From: Aquilaria yunnanensis
Lineage: Eukaryota; Streptophyta; Magnoliopsida; Malvales; Thymelaeaceae
NCBI GenBank assembly: GCA_039654915.1
Contig: CM077594.1
Span: forward strand, 88,736,893 to 88,800,892
Length of the DNA: 64,000 nt
Reading direction: 5' to 3'
The position numbers and the translations under genes are program-made. Below are positions 30,634 to 42,794 of this stretch, in pieces. How positions within the stretch are numbered: the first letter of the stretch is position 1; each line of letters starts with the position of its first letter. Under the pieces are notes generated by a model. It did no database searches, had not been told where the DNA came from, and saw only the letters and a program-made list of their open reading frames with translations.

Positions 30634-30709
30634 AGCCTCCCGGCTCTGTAATATACGGCCGAAGAATTTCCCAGCAAGGTCCAAGGAGCCCAAAGCATAG
30701 CCCAAGCAA

Positions 30710-30900
30710 CTGCCATGGCGAAACTAGCATTCTAGCGATCCTTCTGATGCTAAGTGTGGCGGTAACCATGACGGAAGTGCAGCTGGCGTGCAAGTCGAAG
30801 CTGGTGCCATGCGTCGACCACCTGAACTCCACTGCCAACGCCTCCGGTGTCACCTTCTACAACAATTTCACCTTCCAGGGCGACACAGGGGCCGACACCA
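30710..30900 (+). pseudogene. Captured fragment resembling a secreted lipid-transfer-like protein
   Basis: The frame encodes a hydrophobic signal-peptide-like run ([17 protein letters not shown]) followed by [16 protein letters not shown]. This is the spacing of the first cysteines in plant lipid-transfer or hybrid proline-rich family proteins. Later residues ([13 protein letters not shown]) do not continue the family and may be another fused piece. It sits within the outer LTR directly after the glycosyltransferase fragment. Weak but specific. Confidence 0.4.
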
Positions 30901-31147
30901 TCCAAGGCCGTCTCCCGACTCGACACGCTCTGTTCCGGATCAGCCGGGAGTGTTTTCTAGCTCGCCGTCTTTCGCGCCTCGCCGGTTCCAGCTCCACGTC
31001 GGCCGCCGTTGCTTGCGCTCCTCGACACCATCCTCATCGTTTAAACCTGAGCTTTTCCTTCCTCCACTGTCGCTTGCGAATGAACGGAGAAGAGAAACTG
31101 TGCACAACGATCTCGGTTTCAGAAGTTTCAAAAATTTAATTTTATTG

Positions 31148-31219
31148 GTAAAATTCTTATTCAATCCTCCATCTTCTTATTTTCTTACATTTAAGTCACT
31201 AACTTTATTTTCTTTGCAG
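31148..31219 (+). other. Candidate leader mini-intron in outer LTR
   Basis: Donor TTG|GTAAAATTC and acceptor TTTTCTTTGCAG, 72 bases in all, T-rich between. It matches the inner LTR's candidate intron at 2,411-2,491 in donor word and position (just after the GC-rich leader), although surrounding sequence is diverged. Confidence 0.4.
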
Positions 31220-31262
31220 ATTGAGCATTGACAGTAAATTTTCTTATTTTTGTTTGTTTTGG

Positions 31263-31690
31263 TCACTCATTAAATGCAGTCTCTTAAATCAATTCTCTCA
31301 AAAGAGGTCATGGATGTTATCATAAGTAGTACGGCTGATTTGGGACCATTAAGTCTCGATTCGTTTAAAAAAAAAAAACAATTTCTCAGCTTTATGGCAT
31401 GTAATTGGGTTAAATTCTTCGGTTGAAAATCATTCTGCATCTGAGATAAATATGAAAGCTCCAAACAGTGGACTATTCACCCCAAATCTTGCTCCGCCAT
31501 CCCAAGGTGAACTTTCTACCCCTCCAGTTGTAGATCAGAAGCCGTTGCCTGTGGAAACAGTTACTGCCAATTCTAATGGTGCTATGTTCTCAGATGTGCA
31601 ACATCGGTCCTTTGCAAGCACAGGGTTTGCTTCTTTGTTTTCCAAGGGAAATAATGCTTCTTCTTTGATTCCATATATTTCTATACATGT
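31263..31690 (+). pseudogene. Probable captured gene fragment, unidentified
   Basis: This stretch has exon-like composition and short frames, including MKAPNSGLFTPNLAPP and later SNGAMFSDVQHRSFAST, unlike the AT-rich LTR around it. It is followed to about 32,340 by T-rich, intron-like sequence. I do not recognise the protein. It could be a third transduplicated fragment in the outer LTR, with genomic (intron-containing) origin. Confidence 0.35.
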
Positions 31691-32519
31691 TTGATAGTGT
31701 TTTATGCAGTGATTTTATATCATATATTAGCATTCGATAAAAGACTATAGATTTTAGGTGATTGACTTCTCACTGTTGTTTTTTACTTGGACTATTTTTA
31801 GTTTTCTATATTTTTTATGTACCCTTATGACCCTTTAGCTGGTTAAAAGTCTAAGTGGTTTCTTGCAGTTGGCAGTCATGGTATTCTTGGTTTCTGTGTG
31901 AAACTGCTTGCTTCTTGGTATTATAAGTCAATCCTCTACTTGTTCAGATTTATGTGATTTACATTTTATGTACTGTAGTATTTATTGTGTGGTTGTTCGG
32001 TGCGGATAACGATGTAACAAGATCTGTAACATCTTAATTGGTCTGGTGTTGTCATAGACAAAGAATCTCTGTGAGATCAACATATTATGTTTCTTATGTT
32101 TTTCTTAATGTTAGGAATAGTTTGTTTTTATCTCATCATTGCTCAAGGATTAATAATAATATGTTTTTGATGGACTGCCTACAATATCTATTTGGTAGTT
32201 ATGGCTTCTCAGTTTAAGGACTTTAACTTAGTCTTTCAATTTTTCTAATTTGTTCCTATGAGCTACTAATTTTTTATTTTGGTTGTAGATTAGTCGCTGA
32301 CAGCAGATTTATTCTCTTTTTGTTTTCTTTCTTTCTTTGATTATTTAACCATGTATTAGATTTAATCCTTAAATTCACTTAAGGATGTAATTTAGGATAT
32401 TTATTTATTTATTTTCTAGAATGGTTAAATTTTAATTCTTCTAATGTATTTAATCTGTATTAAATTATTGGTTAAACAATATTTAAATTTTTGGAAATCC
32501 GTCCTAAGATGGATTATTT

Positions 32520-32810
32520 GTTCCATATCCGGGTGGTCCGATAGGATCTATGGTTTGGAAATATAAAATTTCAAGTAAATTAAATTAACTTCCATATCCG
32601 GATGATCCGTCAGGATCTACGGTTTGGAAAATATCAACCTTTTTTCTAACTAAATAAATTAAATAAATATAAAGATAAAAATCCATATTCACAATATGGA
32701 TAAAATTGTTTAAAATTTCACCAAATTCCGTGTCCAAATGACTCGGCAGAGTCCATGGTTCGGAATCAAATCTTCCATGTCCAAATGACTCGGCAGAGTC
32801 CATGGTTCGG
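32520..32810 (+). repeat. Hairpin repeats in outer LTR
   Basis: Four units equivalent to those at 3,203-5,008: GGTCC-GATA-GGATC (near 32,536), GATCC-GTCA-GGATC (near 32,604), and two GACTC-GGCA-GAGTC (near 32,742 and 32,787). The last two stems are unchanged from the inner LTR. Confidence 0.7.
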
Positions 32811-33089
32811 AAGTATAAAATTCTATACAAATTAATTACCAAAAATCCACATCCGATTAATTCAGTTAAAAATTCTAGATTGAAAATTAACTGAAATTTA
32901 TTTAAAAGCAAAGCGAAACAAAATTAAAATCAACTAAGGTACCAATTTTTGGGCGTTTTAACAAAGTTGTTTTAACGTAACCGTACTCCCGAACCCCCGA
33001 ACTCTCACAGACCATATTTTAGGTATCCAATCGACCTGAGCGAAAACCGATTGGTGGCGACTCCCGAAAACGAACCGCACGTTGCCACA

Positions 33090-33996
33090 ATAGGCAATCA
33101 GGATCATGAATTTTAGAAGAGGGCCTCAAGTTCACAAAGCTGTCTTGAAATTAGACCTCTGAAAAGCCTATGACAAGATCGGTTAGTCTTTTCTAGAAAG
33201 GTTCTTCAATGCCTATTATTCCCTGGTTCATGGGTTTCTCTTACTTAACGACAACACAATTGAGTGGTTTAATCCTCAGGCAGGTTTGCATTAGGGTGAC
33301 CTTCTGTCACCTTATTTTTTTATTTTATGTGATGATGCTTTTTCAAGCTATCTTTCCACTTTCCAATCAACAAGTAGCCTAGTGGGTCTTAAAGCAAGTC
33401 AAGAGAATCCTACTATTAACCATTTATTATTTGCAGAAGACTGTTTGATATTTTTTTCATCTTTTAGGGATTTGGTTTTAAAGATTAGAGACACTTTGAG
33501 GCTTTCTAAACTGGTAGTGGGATAGGAAGTTAATTTCTCTAAATCCAAATGGATGTTTGGTATGAATGTTCTTCCAAATGCAATCCAGGAATATTGCAAT
33601 ATTACTCATTTTCAAGTGAATTCAAGTATTTTAAACTATCTGGGAGCTTCTTTCTGTCAAAACCTAGGCAAATCTTCAACTTTCCAATTCCTACTCGAAA
33701 AGATCACAAAGCAACTGAATAATTAGAAAAAGAAGTTGTTGAATAATGCTGAGTGGTTAACTTTGATTCAATCCACACTGACCTCGTCACCTATCTACAT
33801 TATTACTTTTTAAAGTGCCATTAACAATCTCGAATAGGATTTCTAGTAAGTATATTAAATTCTGGTGATCAGGCTCCTAGGACAAGCATTCTTACCATCT
33901 AAAAAATAAAAATCTTTCAATGCTCCCTAGGGTATAAGAGGTTTGGGTGTTAAGGACTTGTGACTTTCCAATCAAGCCCTTCTTGTAAAGACATTT
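33090..33996 (+). pseudogene. LINE reverse transcriptase remnant, part 1
   Basis: Plus-strand frames, broken by stops and shifts, give L1-type RT sequence: VLKLDL then KAYDKI, GDLLSPYFFILC, a catalytic block HLLFAEDCLIFF (YADD equivalent, decayed), and the later VNFSKSKWMFG and LNYLGASF segments. It is interrupted at 33,996 by an insertion and continues at 37,022. The upstream part would lie left of the outer Ogre insertion. Confidence 0.8.
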
Positions 33997-35630
33997 TATT
34001 ACAGCCCTCGTAGCAAAAAGCTTGGCTAAGGGAAATAAGTTGATTAAATTCCTAGTTTGAAACCTTCGTTTTAAGTTTACCTAGCAAGGTCAAGTAAGTT
34101 AGGCAAGGTTTACTAGGTTTCAAGGATTTTATGGCATCAAAAGAGGTCAGGGGTAAAATGATAATTTTACATCTTGAGGTGTCAGGATGATTCCTTGGTG
34201 TTAAAAATGTGTTTTAAACTTTAACCCTTACTTAGCACCCAAAATTTTCATTAAGTGTTGAAGGTTTGACCAAGTTTTGACCTTGGGTTACTATTTTGGG
34301 AAGGGGCTTTTTGACAAACTAATAAAAATTTGAGGCTTTGTGGGATTAAAGCTTTATAAGTTGGTAAAAAATGGGATGGCCACCACTATTCACCATTTCT
34401 TCTCTTCAAATGTAAGCTCATCCTTGCCCTTTTCATTTCTCCTTCACTTCCTTCTCAATTTCAAGTTTTCTTGGTGGAAATTGAAGGTTCCAAAGGTGCA
34501 TAAGTATTGGGTACCTCATTTCAAAGGGTTTTGTGCATTGGAAGGTTGTTTTCACTTTTTTTTTTTTTTGCTTAGGCTTGATATTTACATGAGGTAACCC
34601 TAATTCCTTGATGATTTCTTGTTTGTTTGGCCTTTTGATGCATGAGTTTTGTTTAATTGTTCTTATTTTGATGCCATGGATTGCTTAGAACCTATGCAAA
34701 CCTAGTGGAGCCTTATTTATTGATGAAAGATTGCTTGATCTTTGCATGTGGCTTGAAATTAAGGTAGGAGATTTAAGAATGAGGATGTGTCACCAACCCT
34801 CAAAATTACATATAATGGTTGTGTACTTGCCAAGCTTGAGGATGCGTCGCCACAGTCATAACCGACCACATACCCAACTTTTGCTAGAGGGTTTGAAAGG
34901 GGGCAGAAGAGGTGTTTGGGGTTTCTAAGGGTTAAGGTGTCTCGATGGTACTCCAAGACTTTCAGCACTCCTCTAAGTCTTAGGAGCTTTCTTGAGTTTT
35001 TGTGGTTGCACATACTACAAGTAAAGAAGTTAGGTTGAAAAAACAAGGCCACAATGGAGCATTACTAGCTTGATTGTGAGGTTTAGTACAATCGAGGACT
35101 TAGCCATACCTTTAGGTGCGAAGTTTTGGTCTGGGAACCCTAGCACACTTAGTTGGTTTTCATGGAACCTAGTGAATATAAGTACATCGATGACAAGTGT
35201 TATTCCACTTGAGTGAATCAAGTAATGGTGGATAGGTGAGTGCCATGAATGAAGGTTTAGTGGCCTTGTAGCCTAGGCAAGTTTACTTGAGGCACAAGTG
35301 AGAACCTAGTGTACTTTTGGTAGGGTTTTAAGGTGGAAGCTTGATACACAAGTGATTTAGGGAAGCTTAATAGCTTGCGGCAGTATGTGGAGGCTCAATA
35401 TACCTAGTGAGGTCATTAGAACTCAAGCGAGGCACATCCACCATATTCACTTATACAACCTAAGGGAGGTTGAAACTAGTGATGAACTTCACTAGTTAGG
35501 CTAGTAAGCAATGCTTGCCAATAGACAAGGTTTTGCCTTATAGTTAAGGACTAGGTAAAGAACAAGTCCCAATAAATTGAAATGTTATGTGCATATGTTT
35601 AGGCTTACGCTGTATGAGCTCACAATAGAT

Positions 35631-35668
<38 letters not shown>

Positions 35669-37021
35669 ATTCTTAGTGTTTTCTTTGCCGGTTGAAGATC
35701 CTTTATTAAGAATCATGGATTTTTACTCCCTTAGTTTCATGTTGTGGACAGTAGCGGATCTAGGATTATTGCAAATGTGCGTCCATATACACATAACTAG
35801 TAAACTCCAAGATTAAATAATGAATCTCATAAAATTGCATGTACTATAATGTAATAGTGAAAAATTATTTTTTAGAATAAACTATGAAACATTTTCTAAT
35901 TTAATGTTTTTTTTCTATCATTAATTGAACAACTATAAAAATATATGAACTATGGAGAAGATAAGAATATAAGAAACAAAAGTCTCATTTTAGCCCTTGT
36001 CTATATCTTCCATTTAGCTTATTAACTTTATATTGTATCTAATTAGTTTCACAAATTTTCTTATGTTTGAAGTAGAAAAAAAAAAGTGGCAAAAAAAGTT
36101 CAAGCCCTAGATAAAAAAATGTATGAAAGTTAAAGGGCCAAGATAGGACTTTTCCATTATTTTAATGGTCAGCGGAGAGAAAAAATTGACACATTTTCTT
36201 TCTTTCTTGAGATAATAGGAGCATATTATTTTTTCCAATAGATATCATAAAAATTATGGGGGTCTATTAAAAAATTTAAGGGGCCCAATTACTTAACCAT
36301 ATATCTTTTATCAACAAATTTCTAGAAAAAGGGTGGTCCATGGATCCCTATATGTTGTAAATGAATATGCCTCTAGTTGTGCAGATACTGAGATTATTGA
36401 ACTCGACAATCATTGAGAGTTGTCAAGGTAGTTATTGTTGCAAGTACTCTATTATTAGAATCCTTTATATTTTATCTTAATTGGTTATTTGTTGGTTAAG
36501 CTACATTACTAACTATAGTCTTCTCGGCGATAGAGGTTAGTGAACACGTGGAGGACTTTTGAGGCTTATTACTCAGATTTCCTATCTAAGGTAGGAGCTA
36601 GTTGATTGAATCTTAAAAGTACTCGCCCTGTGTATGCATTACGTATGCTAGCGGCCTCCAATGTGTATGGATAGACCAATGTACTCTACGGTTGCCTTTA
36701 GGTTTGAGCTTAGCCTTCTTTTGTATAAGATGCCCATACATGGTTAATTATGTGTAGGATTTTCATTGACACTATGATAGTTTAATGTGCTTTGACTCTT
36801 TGAATGTTGGATTTATGGAAAATGCCTAGGCTATATAAATGTTTTATGTATTTTTACTTGTCCAAGTCAAAGCAACACTTGCATGCACACTTGCATTTCT
36901 AGGTTAAACAACTAGTGGCATGAAGTTTTAGCAAGGGTGCACATAATTAATTAGCCAATCGTAACTAGTATGAGACCCCTTCTCATAGTCTTCTTGGGCA
37001 GGGCCAAGAGGGGTCGTGGTA
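33997..37021 (+). mobile_element. 3.0-kb LTR-like insertion in the LINE (probable solo LTR)
   Basis: Flanked by cattt (33,992-33,996 and 37,022-37,026). The ends TATTACAGCCC and GGGGTCGTGGTA look like mutated versions of the TGTTACGGCCC...CCGTGACA type of gypsy LTR termini. Removing the insert and one cattt leaves the LINE frame continuous. The interior has no supported gene; it holds a TATA-like ctttataag near 34,350 and a (TA)n tract. Solo LTR is the best explanation, but no second copy is available for proof. Confidence 0.6.
35634..35666. repeat. (TA)n microsatellite
   Basis: About 33 bases of alternating T and A inside the LTR-like insertion. Confidence 0.95.
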
Positions 37022-37397
37022 CATTTTGGTGCATTTTTGTTGGTAATCATAATTTCTTGGTTTTCAAAGTTCTTATGGCTAAATATGGTTAGTCTCAATC
37101 TATTTGGTCAGCTGAGAGTAAGGGTAATTTCTCCCCGATTTGGTGAGGATTATTGCATGGAAAAGCTTTGTTTAGTCCACGTTAGACTTGGTGTATTAAG
37201 GATGGATCGGCTATCTAGGTTTGGTATGACTTCTGGATCCCAAAATTGTCTCCTGAAATGCTAGGATTTTTATTCCCATCTTTTGCTGCCAATAAATCTC
37301 TAATAGTTGCAGACCTTGGAGTTGGTGACGCCTAAAACAGGAATACTGATCTTATTAGTTCTGTATTCCCTGATCAGATTTATCGATTGATTACTAA
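37022..37397 (+). pseudogene. LINE remnant, part 2
   Basis: Continues part 1. The frame gives VLMAKYG, then SIWSAESKGNFSPIW, IKDGSAI and VWYDFWIPKLSPEML, which are typical of the region after RT in plant LINEs. Stops and substitutions show it is dead. Confidence 0.75.
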
Positions 37398-39679
37398 GGT
37401 AAGGTGTGGGGGAACCTCGCTTACCCTAATCTAGGGTGTTCCCAGGATCTTAAGATAATCAGGATTTAGTAATCCTGCTCTTAGTTGCAAATGGCTAACC
37501 TAATACTTGCGTTGTTTAAAACTTTATACTTTCCATGTCATTCGTTAAACAGTTGAAACACATACTGATGTCATATAAATATATTTATTTAAACTTCCAA
37601 GCATTAGCTTATGTACACATAGCACTTAACTTATATATATCCATAAGCAACCATAGTGTATATACAGACATATACACTAAATAAGTCCATGCACACTTGT
37701 CAAACTAGAGGCATTTCCTTGGTACCTATGTACCTAATATGTACAAAGTCTAAGACTATCAAAATAACTCCCACCTGAGCATAGAAGCCTCATAAATGAG
37801 AGGTCAAACTTCTCCTTGTGTACTTTATCTATATCTATCAAGGCTATTTCAAATACTTAGTTAGTACATTAATATTATTAACCAATAACTTAGAATCATT
37901 AATGATTTATTTACTTTAAATACTTGCACCAAAATCTTGCTTAACAACCCTTCAGTGGGTGTTAGGCTTCACACTATTAGTATCTGCACAATGTGATACT
38001 TATGGGAATAAGAATTATAAATTTTCAGTAAGGAATTAAATACCTGTAAAATAAACTTTAGGACCCAGCATATATAACATATATACATATCTTAACATGA
38101 GCTCAAAACGTTATAAGGTCTTGACTAATGGCAATTAGTACGGGTTCTATGGCGGGGAACCCATCCTCAACCTAGTCATTCTTACAAGAGTTTAACTCTT
38201 ATCTTAGCAAGCTTGGCTTGCCATTACTTACTCTTACTCGCACTATACAAGAGTTCTTCAACTTGGTGGCTCATTCTTACCAAACTTGATAGCTTAGCTG
38301 GGGTACTCTTGAGCATTGAAGCCCATCTTGAATACTTAGTACCCTGTATACTTACTTAAGGGCTATTTAATTATTTAGTCCTTAAGTCACTTGTTGTCAA
38401 CCTCTTACTCCCTTAATTAATGCATTGTAAAATTCATAATGCATCAGTTTAAACTTGAACTTAAAATCTCTTACCTTGAATAATTAATGTAAGCAAACAC
38501 CAACTTAAGTGTCCTTATGATCTCGATTTTGTATCATTCTTTGTACCCTTTATAGTAGCTTGAGTATTTCTCTTTTAATTGATTATTTAGCTACATAAAT
38601 AAATAATAATTAGGACAATACCACAATAATCCTTATGGATTAAGTGGTTAGAATAACCGGCCATTTACTCAACAAATACATAAAAAAAAAATGTTTCTTG
38701 GTCCTCTTTAATTTCTTATTCCTAGCTTAACAAAACTAACAATTAAATAACAAAAAGGCCATTTTTCCAATTTTATTGCTTCTTCCCAGCTAATCAACCA
38801 AAGAAAATAAAATAAAATATAATGTTTCCTTCACCTCCCCAACTTCAACCGTAGCTTTAGGTTCATAAAAATTTATGCTTAATTCAAGCTTCCATGCTTG
38901 ATTCTCTCAACAAACAAAACATGGAACCAATTTAATCAACAATAACAGCCCCTCCACCAACAAAATAAACCAGGAAATTAAGGAAAAATAAATAATTGCT
39001 TGCTTACCAAAAATGAGTTCAAAACTTAGCTATTTATGCAAGAAATCCAACTTTTCTCCTAAAATTTTCTTGAATTTGTGATTAATTTAGTGGATTGGAG
39101 CTTGGATGGTGTGATTATGGAGGTTCGAATAAGAGGGAAGGAAGCTTTCGGGTGGTGGCAGGAGATGAATGAAGAAGGCAATAATTAAATAAAAGAATTA
39201 AGTCAACTTTGGCAAGCCACATATTTATCACACAGTTGGTTCCTTCTTTGTACTCAGTAGTACATTAAGGACTTATCTGTAACTGAAAAGAAACCTTAGG
39301 ACCAAAATTGGAACTATTCCGCCTCTCAATCCTGCTTCACCTTAATTACACGTCCAGTCCTCAACTTTTACAGACATGCAAGTTAGGCCTGATACGTCTG
39401 AGGGTTACACATAAACCATTTACATACAATTTAGTCAAGTCATAAGTTCACAATGGTAAAGCGGAAATCACGAAAAACCGTGATACCTTAAATTCAATAT
39501 TTTTCCATCCTCTACCTAATCGTGAAATAAAAATGGGTCACTATATAAACTTACTAAAATGCCTTTCTTGGTCCGGTTTGCTTAAATGACCAATTTTTGT
39601 CCTTTTTAAGTTACTATATTTTATTAAACCGAGAATTTGCTTGCATTAAATGTTTTGAACATATTAAATTACAAATATA
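37398..39679. mobile_element. Second insertion within the LINE, unclassified
   Basis: About 2.3 kb without coding sequence separates LINE parts 2 and 3. The LINE words actaa at 37,393-37,397 and 39,680-39,684 could be a target duplication. Parts read better on the minus strand as an LTR with a transcribed leader (near 39,100-39,340). An end like CCGTGATA at 39,478-39,485 resembles the gypsy-type LTR terminus seen at 55,231. Boundaries and class are uncertain. Confidence 0.35.
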
Positions 39680-40880
39680 ACTAACGTTACCTCAGTAATT
39701 ATAATCCAAATTTTTTTAGAGTTGTTATATAAGGCCTCATGATCCTTCAATGGGAGTATATATTCTACAATGGAAAGGAGATTTTTCAGGCCAATACTTG
39801 TCCAAAAAAGGCTATGCTTCTCATTTAATCTTTCAACAGAGTACTGCTCATATTGTTGATTCAAGTAGTCATGGACTTTCTTGAAACATAGGTTTTTCCC
39901 TAGTTTTGAGATGTATTTAGGGCCTGAATATCCCTTACAAATTCAAGATTTTCTTATGGAAGTGCCTTATTAATGCACTTCGTACAGCAGCAACATTAGT
40001 GGCTCATGGAGGGCACGTTAGTCCCATTTGCTCCCGATGTTAGTCTGAAGAAGAAACCTTGCTCCATCTCTTTTGAGGTTATCTTGGATCTAGTGACATT
40101 TGGGGAAATTTTTGCACCAATCCCATGTCTTGCAATTTCCTTACATTTCAAGCTTGGTTTTTGCACTTACTTCATTCTTGAAGGAAATGGCAGGTTGACT
40201 AGTTTTATTTTTTGGTATCTACTATGTGGACTATCTCATTAGGCAGGAATGAATTTGTCTTCCAAAACTCTATGTTTAATGTGCATTCTCTTTGTTATAG
40301 AAGATAAACATTAATCTAGCTGCTCCAAATTGCTCAAGATTTTAAATGCCTTTCGGTTGCCAGTTTTTCTAATCCACCCAACCCTTTATGCCAAACTTGC
40401 AGTGCCAATAAACATAGCACTCAAGTAGAGTCTCCCAAGATCTTTATGGTAGATGGTGCTTAGTGTAGGAATTCAGGATTAGGAGCCATAGCTTGGCTAT
40501 AGATGGGTACTAACGCTTTTCCTAGGTTTCAGGACACTCATCGTTGGTTAGATTGTGAATCAGTACTTCAGGTTGAGTTATCTGCCATCTAGGGGCTATT
40601 TTGGCAACTCATCAGTTAGGTCTTTGTAACATCACGATTCTCACGGATTGTGTTTATGCTTTTACAGTTCTTCGAGGCAAGATAGCAGTCCAGCCTCTCT
40701 TAGCAAGCCCAGCTAAATCCACTTTGGCAGATATGGAGTCTTTGGATCGCTATGATTTGGTGGTCATATCTTTCCAATGTGTTGCTCTAGCACATCATTT
40801 AGTCACATCCTTTCTATCTCAATATTCTACTTAGCTTGGTTTTGTTTTTCTTGATTTTAATAATAAAAAAATAATCATTG
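39680..40880 (+). pseudogene. LINE remnant, part 3 (zf-RVT and RNase H regions, 3' end)
   Basis: Frames show VYILQWKGDFSGQYLSKKGY, a decayed zinc region (CSRC and SEEETLLHLF), then an RNase H-like tail (SGLGAIAWL, VLQVELSAI, NITILTDCVYAF). The last coding words are followed by aataataaaaaaataatc, a plausible LINE tail. Confidence 0.75.
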
Positions 40881-42790
40881 CATCATACTAAACCGTTGTT
40901 GTTGATTTTTTAATCCCTAACCCACAAGTGCACGGTGGACGTATAGATGGGGTGAGTGAGTACCATTCCTACCAAGATTGATTAATTCACTTGCCAAGTA
41001 CCATTACTTTAAGACTACTTTAGCTAAACTAACAATGTCAAATAAAAAGCTAAACAAGCAAATTAATGAGTCTAAGTTAAGCTAGCCTAATTGGGATGCC
41101 ACTAAACTAAGATGCTAGGAATGCAATAAAAATGTGGGGTTTTTTGACAAATTACTAAAGTACACTTCCTATGGGTTCACTATTTGTTTTAATTAAGTGA
41201 TAAATTCAAGTTAGTGACATAGTTTCCAATGCATGTTGGTAAAGTTGTTCAATTGAATTCTTACTTTTCCAAGTGAAAGAATTAATCTATCTAATCTAAA
41301 CTTAATAAGGATTTCCATCCGATTACAAGTTTAGAAAGAGGCATTAGAGCTCAATTTACTTTTACCTAATGATTTAGACTAATTTCCCAACAAGCCCATA
41401 GCCATTAAATTCTTCTCCTAGGTCTAATAGCTTCTAATCTTTTCTAAGAGTTTATATGCAATTCATAGTGCAACTAATTGTGGCCATTAACTAGCTAACA
41501 CAACAATAATCTCAAGAGAAGAATAAATATACATTTAGTAGAAAACCAACATCACATAACCATGAATTCACTCAACATAATAAATCCAAGTAGTTACATC
41601 CATAGAAAGTGCTAAAGAAGACTACTCCATAACTAAATAAAACATAATTATGAAAATAAACATTATATCATCCATGAGAACTACAAGGAAAATGAAAGAT
41701 TAAACCCAAGATGACTAGAAGAGCTTGTCTCCAAGGTCTTCAAGCAAGCCCCTTTGAGCACTCCAAGCAATTTCCAAGCTAGCTCCAATGGTGACCAAGA
41801 AAAACCAAGAAAAGCCAAGAATACAAACTATGGTGGATATGGAAAAACTAGTTCTAGAATGAGAAGATGAAGCTGAAGCTCCCATTCTTTTGCTAGGTTC
41901 CAGGTTCTTCTATTCCTTGGAGATGTCCCTTTCACTCACCAAACTATTTGGATAAAAACCATTGGCCAATGATAAGCTTGAATTCAAATTTGAGGTAAGG
42001 GATCACTTTCTCGGGTGCCTAGTGCCTAGGCCCTAGGAGGGGGTGTTCTGGCGCCTAGGCCTCTAGGCTGGAGGGTGACTCTGGCACCTAGGCCCCCACG
42101 AGGGGGTGCTTGGGCGCCTAGGCCTCCAGGCTCACAGGTGCCTGGGGCCTAGGCCTTAGCTGGCTTCTAGGCCTCCAGGGTGCGTTTTTCAGGTAGCCCA
42201 CTTTTGAACTGTGGCGCCTAGGCCTCACAGTTATAAATTCCCTTAACTTTCACATGCCCCTTTTTTGTTCCGCTCATCCCGGTGCTATTTCAATTCTACG
42301 GTTCACTTCTCCAACCTATAAAATGAAGGATCAAAGTAAGAATCGGCCAAAAATGTTGAGTGGTGAGGTAGGAAATGGTTGTCAAAGTTGACCAAAAGTC
42401 AACATATTTCACCACAAAATTTACATTTATCAACCGTGAGGCTTTTAGAGGACATTAGTACAATTGCCCGCTTTGTTGCAATACTTATTTGGGCTTTGGC
42501 CCTTTGAGCAAACTATGCAATAAGTCATTTATTTGTGTATAATGATATCTTTTGGTCACCACTTTGTCCCGATAAATAAAAAAACATGTCCTAAAGTTTT
42601 GGTTTTCACCCCAAACTTCCATGAGTTATAGTCAAACCCCAATCTTTGCAAAACCCAAATCCACTATATTAGCATTTTGATGTATGTTTTATATGTACCA
42701 AATTTATTAATTGAAAACTTCCAAAATTTTCAATTTTTTGAATACTTTTGAATTAATCTTAGCTTAGTTTTGAATTTATAACAGATAAGT
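40881..42790. other. No gene seen; repeat-like intergenic DNA
   Basis: About 1.9 kb with no credible ORF. It includes a GC-rich block of repeated GCGCCTAGGCC words at 42,015-42,230. It is probably old transposon sequence. Confidence 0.5.
42015..42230. repeat. Irregular repeats of palindromic GGCGCCTAGGCC-type words
   Basis: The words gcgcctaggcc, cctaggcctcc and close variants recur about eight times in 215 bases, with the palindromes GGCGCC, CCTAGG and AGGCCT nested in them. The local GC content contrasts sharply with its surroundings. Confidence 0.7.
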
Positions 42791-42794
42791 TGTT

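Larger units (their letters stand above)
25505..33089 (+). mobile_element. 3' remainder of outer Ogre-type element
   Basis: Continuation of the element whose accessory genes lie at 1-1,390. It contains non-coding spacer (25,505-25,825), a large 48-bp array, a short 71-bp array, a polypurine tract and an LTR ending GTTGCCACA at 33,089. Its left LTR, gag and pol lie outside the window. Downstream sequence is LINE-derived, so this element probably inserted in a LINE. The 5-bp duplication after it would be atagg but cannot be checked. Confidence 0.9.
29509..33089 (+). repeat. 3' LTR of outer element, diverged, with captured gene pieces
   Basis: 3,581 bp. Start (TGTTGACACCCAATTT) and the last roughly 550 bp (hairpin repeats, ACCGATTGGTGGCGACTCC, GTTGCCACA) match the inner LTR. 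The middle is almost unrelated. Its GC-rich transcribed section is longer (about 29,820-31,130) and contains recognisable fragments of at least two host genes instead of the inner copy's low-complexity leader. The length is close to the inner LTR, so the middle has been replaced more than added to. Confidence 0.85.

Noticed and set aside
30390..31139. A 249-residue ORF as a real gene
   Set aside because: It strings together fragments of unrelated protein families inside an LTR and matches no protein along its length.
37398..39485. A cleanly bounded reverse-strand LTR starting at the TGTGGGGG near 37,405
   Set aside because: No convincing matching end or duplication could be found; kept only as an unclassified insertion.
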